A DNA stretch of 64,000 nt from Sediminibacterium sp. TEGAF015 (GTDB lineage Bacteria; Bacteroidota; Bacteroidia; Chitinophagales; Chitinophagaceae). The DNA lies in assembly GCF_025997995.1 (NCBI RefSeq), contig NZ_AP026683.1, forward strand, positions 992,501 to 1,056,500, in the 5' to 3' direction. A program made the position numbers and the translations under genes. Shown in pieces: positions 59,994 through 64,000 of this stretch. A model generated the notes under the pieces. The model had not been told where the DNA came from, did no database searches, and saw only the letters and a list, made by a program, of their open reading frames with translations. Every line of letters starts with the position of its first letter. Position 1 is the stretch's first letter.

Positions 59994-62720
59994 CTATTTA
60001 ATTACTGATCCTTCTTTTTGCTGACGATAATGATCTGCACGCATATCTTCCAGCTTATCCATTTCTGGACCTTTCATAATTTTATTCCAATCAATGGTAG
60101 TCTTATACTTTTTCATGGCTTTGTTAACATCAAAAATTCGACTATCATGCATTTCCAAAGTATAAGGCGTATAATCAGGTTGATCTGTAAAAAAGTCCTG
60201 AAGCAAGCTAGCCGTAACATCATATTGATTTACATATGGGACTCCTGAAATATTGTAAATAGTTTTTAGTATGGCCCCGAAATTAGCATGCGTATTACTG
60301 ATATGCCCTTTCTTAACATAAGGTCCGGCCATCATTAAAATAGAACGATGTGCATCAATATGATCTACTCCTCCTTGCGGATCATCTTCTGTAATAATGA
60401 CCAACATATTTTTCCAATACTTAGTACGTGATAAAAAATGTAAAATTCTTCCCAAGGCCAAATCATTGTCTGCCATAAAGGAATGCGCACTGGTATATCC
60501 ATCTTCAGGTCTTGCTTTGGCAATATGATCATTGGGCAATTGAATCGTCATCAAAGAAGGCATTTGCTCCTTTCCCAGTATCCACTTACGGGTGAATTCT
60601 TTTTCAAACTGATTTGCTCTATACTGATCAGGGATATTGGTATTGTATCCTGGATAGGCTCTGCTTGTTTTGTTGAACAAAGCTTTTTGCATGGGTACCA
60701 TTACCCCATGTCCAGCACCGGTTGCTGTATCATACCACTCTTCTCTAACATGCGCAGTTTCATTCGCTTCCCCGAAATTATAGAATGCCTTTTTTTTGCG
60801 ATCGAATGCTTCCCAGATACCTCCTGCTTCTGCAAAATCTTCTGGATCCATACTACCTGTTGAACCAGGAAATCTTCTTCCAGGTGCAGATGAAAACAAT
60901 TTGGCTGTTTTGCTTACACTAGAATTGGCTTCCACCCACTCATTGGGTATCACGCCCATCATCCAATGATGACCGTGTATACTGGCATCGCTATCACAAT
61001 AGAAATTATCGCTGAATGCAAACTGTCTGGCAATCTTATGATGATTGGGTGTTACGCGCAAACCTTTGAAACGCTCCCGCTGATTGGGCAATAATGTATA
61101 CGCATTATCTATTCCAAATCTAGCAAGACTACTATCCCCTTTCGCTTCTTTAATCTGACCAAAGATTTCATCATAAGTGCGATTTTCTTTTGTAATATAT
61201 ACTACATACTTGATGGGGCTTTGATATGCTCCAGGCAATGGAGGCAAGGGGTTTTGACCGAGCTCAACAGTTCTCTGTGTAAATGTATTGGTCAATGCAG
61301 TAGATGTATACTTAGCAAGCTGAACAGAATCTGGCATTGCTACTTTATGAAAGGATCCTAACTGCAAATCACTAACAAATGTACCTTGTATGGGTTTCTT
61401 ATATCCAATACCCCCATTCGGTCCTGCTCCTAGTCCTCTGGCAGTAATAATATAGATTTCCTTGTCATCTTTACCCAGCATAACCCTAGATGGACCCCAG
61501 CCAGTGGGAATTAAGCCTAATGTTTTTTCCGAAGCAATATCAATTACGGCAATTGCATTGAATCCTAATAAGGCAACAAATATTTTTTTCTCATCTTTAC
61601 TTAAAGTCAATCCAAATGGAAGTAACCCTCTATATTTATCCAACAAGGGACTTACTTTTATAGGTATATGTTTTACTATTTTCTGTGTTCTATAATCAAT
61701 CACAGAAATATTATCATTGGTAGCATTGGTTATGAATGCATACTGTTTACCCACTGCAATCGAATTGGGACTTGCACCGCCTACCACTTCAATATCTTCA
61801 ATGAGCTCTCCTATTTGATGCCCAGTCTTTAGTTTGCTCAAAATTTTATTGCTTGCTAAATCAATAACAAAAACACTCATCGCTTCGGGGGAAGCTGGGC
61901 TTCCTACCCCAGGAATTTTCTTGCCATCTATAATGGTTCCATTTATGGATTCTTTAGTATTGTCGCCATATGGATGATGCGATATCAACATAGAATCATA
62001 GTTCTGCTCAGTCATTCCTTCAATGAGAGGATAAGCATACATACCCACATTGGCCACAAAGGCAAACTTTTTGTCGGGACTTAAAGACAACCCAAAAGGC
62101 AATCTTCCACAAGGAATTGAAGCCACTATTTGCTTAGTTTGCGTATTAATTCTTACCATCCTGAAATTGGCTCGATCCAATACAAGTAATTCTTTTTTAT
62201 CCGCGTTGTATATTAAATCTGAAGTAAAGCTATCTTCAAATAATACATCTCCCACTTTGCCATTTAATGAAATAGAATCTAAACGACGCATTTGTTGGAT
62301 ATCATAAACCAATACAGCTCCGTTATCCCCTCCACTTAAATACACGATATTCGATTGATCCCCAAAGTCAACCCCTAAAAAAGACCCCTTTGAAAAAGGA
62401 GAAAGAATTTTTCCATCATATGAAGGCACACGAGTTGGTTTCATGCTGGTTAAATCAATAATGGTAAACACCCCGTTATGCAATGTCACTGCTTTTGTAC
62501 CATCTGGAGAAACGCGCATCCCGAATGGGTCATGGGTAATTCGGATCATTTCACCAGCGGGGCTAATGTACCTGCCACTAGGTAAAACAGATATCTCTTT
62601 TTCATCAATACGAGCATACTCAAATTTTCCAGGCACTTCCAATGTGGTAAGCACTTTTTTGGTTTGCGCAATGGCTGAATTAAAAAGAAATAGCAATAAA
62701 CTAGGTATTAAATAACGCAT
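59994..62720 (-). CDS. YncE-like beta-propeller fused to phosphoesterase (alkaline phosphatase superfamily)
   Basis: 908 residues with a signal peptide (ending NSAIAQ). The first half is a seven-bladed propeller of the YncE kind (about 60-440: repeats such as PFGLSLSPDKKFAFVANVG, IAVIDIASEKTLGLIPTG). The second half is a phosphoesterase domain beginning KYVVYITKENRTYDEIFG, with NFYCDSDASIHGHHWM, ITEDDPQGGVDHIDAHRS and the ASLLQDFF end, as in PF04185-type enzymes. The arrangement is recurrent in Bacteroidota. It probably acts on an organic phosphate outside the inner membrane; the substrate is unknown. Lies six bases before the TonB receptor gene. Confidence 0.9.
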   Translation of the reverse strand: MRYLIPSLLLFLFNSAIAQTKKVLTTLEVPGKFEYARIDEKEISVLPSGRYISPAGEMIRITHDPFGMRVSPDGTKAVTLHNGVFTIIDLTSMKPTRVPSYDGKILSPFSKGSFLGVDFGDQSNIVYLSGGDNGAVLVYDIQQMRRLDSISLNGKVGDVLFEDSFTSDLIYNADKKELLVLDRANFRMVRINTQTKQIVASIPCGRLPFGLSLSPDKKFAFVANVGMYAYPLIEGMTEQNYDSMLISHHPYGDNTKESINGTIIDGKKIPGVGSPASPEAMSVFVIDLASNKILSKLKTGHQIGELIEDIEVVGGASPNSIAVGKQYAFITNATNDNISVIDYRTQKIVKHIPIKVSPLLDKYRGLLPFGLTLSKDEKKIFVALLGFNAIAVIDIASEKTLGLIPTGWGPSRVMLGKDDKEIYIITARGLGAGPNGGIGYKKPIQGTFVSDLQLGSFHKVAMPDSVQLAKYTSTALTNTFTQRTVELGQNPLPPLPGAYQSPIKYVVYITKENRTYDEIFGQIKEAKGDSSLARFGIDNAYTLLPNQRERFKGLRVTPNHHKIARQFAFSDNFYCDSDASIHGHHWMMGVIPNEWVEANSSVSKTAKLFSSAPGRRFPGSTGSMDPEDFAEAGGIWEAFDRKKKAFYNFGEANETAHVREEWYDTATGAGHGVMVPMQKALFNKTSRAYPGYNTNIPDQYRANQFEKEFTRKWILGKEQMPSLMTIQLPNDHIAKARPEDGYTSAHSFMADNDLALGRILHFLSRTKYWKNMLVIITEDDPQGGVDHIDAHRSILMMAGPYVKKGHISNTHANFGAILKTIYNISGVPYVNQYDVTASLLQDFFTDQPDYTPYTLEMHDSRIFDVNKAMKKYKTTIDWNKIMKGPEMDKLEDMRADHYRQQKEGSVIK

Positions 62721-62810
62721 AAAATAAAGATAACAGATTAATAATAAAATGAGGTGAATACCAAAGCATCCACCCCATTCACTAAAACTAAATCGAAATA
62801 TGAGAAAAAC

Positions 62811-64000
62811 TTATTTGGCAATCCATATCAATGTATTGATATCGTCTGCACCTTGTCTTGTAACAGCAGCTGCCCTATTGGCACCATTTAATGCTTGTTC
62901 AGCTAATGGATAAATAAAACGCACTGGAACCTTGTTGTTATTCAAATTGTCTTTACCAGGTACAATTTCTGGCATACCCGTACGTCTCCAATCGAACCAA
63001 CCTTCCAAACCATTGAAAAATAGGGATACCCATTTTTGCAATGCAATCTTGCCCAATTTTTCTGTAGAAGTACCCATGTAAGCTACCTCTGGCTGTATAT
63101 AATAACTTGGATCAGGATTTACATTAATTCCATACGCAGCAGGAACCATAGCTGCGTAATAAGCAAAGTTCGCTTGAATACCTTTCAAATAATAACTTTC
63201 AGCAGTAGCAGTATTAATCATTCCTTTTTCTGCTGCTTCTGCCAAAATAAACTGAAGTTCTGAGTAGTTCATAATGATTCCTTTTGCAACGTTTGGCAAA
63301 GGGGGCGCCTGACCATTGTCATTACAAACCAAACAAGCATAACTATATCCTACTCTGGAAACACCTTGAGGTCCTCCGTTATAGTTTAAAGCTGCAACGT
63401 CTCCTAAACCATTAGGGATCCCTTCTATTTTAGGCCTTCCAGAAGCTACAGAAATCTGAGAAGGTCTACCAAATACAGAAAGTCTAGGATCGTTCAAGGC
63501 AGATAGACGATCACTCAAAGTTTTGCTGACCCTGATCTCGTCAAAAGAACCTACCCTTGCATCAAATAGTGGCCATTGGTTGGCTGGAACATCAGCTAGG
63601 TATTTTAATTCTGCATTATCATCATTAGAAGTCATGATTGGATACATAGTATTGTTAGAAACAATCGTTTGCATATCCGCATTCACAGACTTCTTCTTAG
63701 ACAATCGCATCAATAATCTTAATCGTAAGGAGTTGGCTAACTTTCTCCACTTCAATACAGAACCATTGAATAGAATATCGCCGGTGATGGCTTCATTGCT
63801 GGTTCCTAGAATTTCATTCGCTTTTTTAAGATCTGCTAATATGCCATTGTAAATTTCTTCCTGTGTATCATATTTTGGCAAATAAACACCATTTGATTTT
63901 GCTTTAATTGCTTCAGAATAAGGGATATCACCGTATGCATCTGTAGCCAGCGAGAACAACCAACTTTTCAAAATCAGCGCTACCCCTAAATAATTTTGTT
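62811..64000 (-). CDS. SusD/RagB-like nutrient-binding lipoprotein (5' end outside window)
   Basis: At least 396 residues; the frame runs off the window end with no ATG at the visible start (it reads QNYLGVALILKSWLFS upstream of the first usable start). YGDIPYSEA is a hallmark of the SusD-like-2 family, and the C-terminal WFDWRRTGMPEIVPG and PVRFIYPLAEQALN complete it. SusD proteins lie over a SusC channel on the cell surface; a susC gene is expected just beyond the window. Probably the first visible gene of the locus that continues with the phosphoesterase fusion. Confidence 0.93.
   Translation of the reverse strand, partial: QNYLGVALILKSWLFSLATDAYGDIPYSEAIKAKSNGVYLPKYDTQEEIYNGILADLKKANEILGTSNEAITGDILFNGSVLKWRKLANSLRLRLLMRLSKKKSVNADMQTIVSNNTMYPIMTSNDDNAELKYLADVPANQWPLFDARVGSFDEIRVSKTLSDRLSALNDPRLSVFGRPSQISVASGRPKIEGIPNGLGDVAALNYNGGPQGVSRVGYSYACLVCNDNGQAPPLPNVAKGIIMNYSELQFILAEAAEKGMINTATAESYYLKGIQANFAYYAAMVPAAYGINVNPDPSYYIQPEVAYMGTSTEKLGKIALQKWVSLFFNGLEGWFDWRRTGMPEIVPGKDNLNNNKVPVRFIYPLAEQALNGANRAAAVTRQGADDINTLIWIAK

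Overview
The window reads as a chromosomal segment of a Bacteroidota bacterium, most likely of the Chitinophagaceae type (inference). The signs are two exact matches to the Bacteroidota promoter (TTTG, 19 bases, TAnnTTTG), SusD and TonB-dependent outer-membrane proteins, a T9SS-type sorting domain, DUF4954 and DUF5683 families, a parA-parB-DUF5683-dapB order, and many genes without an evident Shine-Dalgarno site.

Layout. 1-2.8 kb: an AT-rich CoA-precursor block, coaBC (cut by the window edge) facing panC-panB. 2.9-3.4 kb: a broken Fic gene. 3.4-14 kb: housekeeping and stress genes (M20 peptidase, SnoaL-like lipoprotein, a PAS protein, cyclophilin, katG, an ectophosphatase, a phosphohistidine phosphatase, glmS). 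14-20.7 kb: a three-gene operon ending in a 1885-residue collagen-like protein whose Gly-X-Y region spans about 4.6 kb of DNA. 21-36.6 kb: core genes including DUF4954, metallophosphoesterase, parA-parB-DUF5683-dapB-rrf2, an SDR threonine dehydrogenase, kdsA, a second PAS protein, lpdA, a SAM hydrolase-like protein and an SDR.

36.77-49.23 kb: a 12.4 kb AT-rich integrative element inserted at the 3' end of tRNA-Lys. It is bounded by an exact 17-base direct repeat. At its right end it carries a tyrosine recombinase, an excisionase-like HTH protein and two small genes. Its cargo, all on the + strand, is an AAA ATPase with a TOPRIM-like partner, a voltage-gated-type K+ channel, a three-gene set matching the Shango anti-phage system (TerB-domain protein, DUF2791-type ATPase, DEAH helicase), and a membrane-anchored protein of unknown function. 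This is the most interesting part of the window: a mobile defence cassette in which the ATPase/TOPRIM pair and the ion channel may form a further, undescribed system.

49.3-64 kb: PNPOx-like and DUF3050 genes; a Tat-exported molybdenum hydroxylase with its 2Fe-2S subunit and a DUF4440 protein, facing an AraC regulator; then a four-gene minus-strand block (SusD-like lipoprotein cut by the window end, YncE/phosphoesterase fusion, TonB-dependent receptor, FAD/Fe-S oxidoreductase) that looks like an uptake-and-oxidation locus.

Functions are assigned from motifs read by eye; no database search was run.
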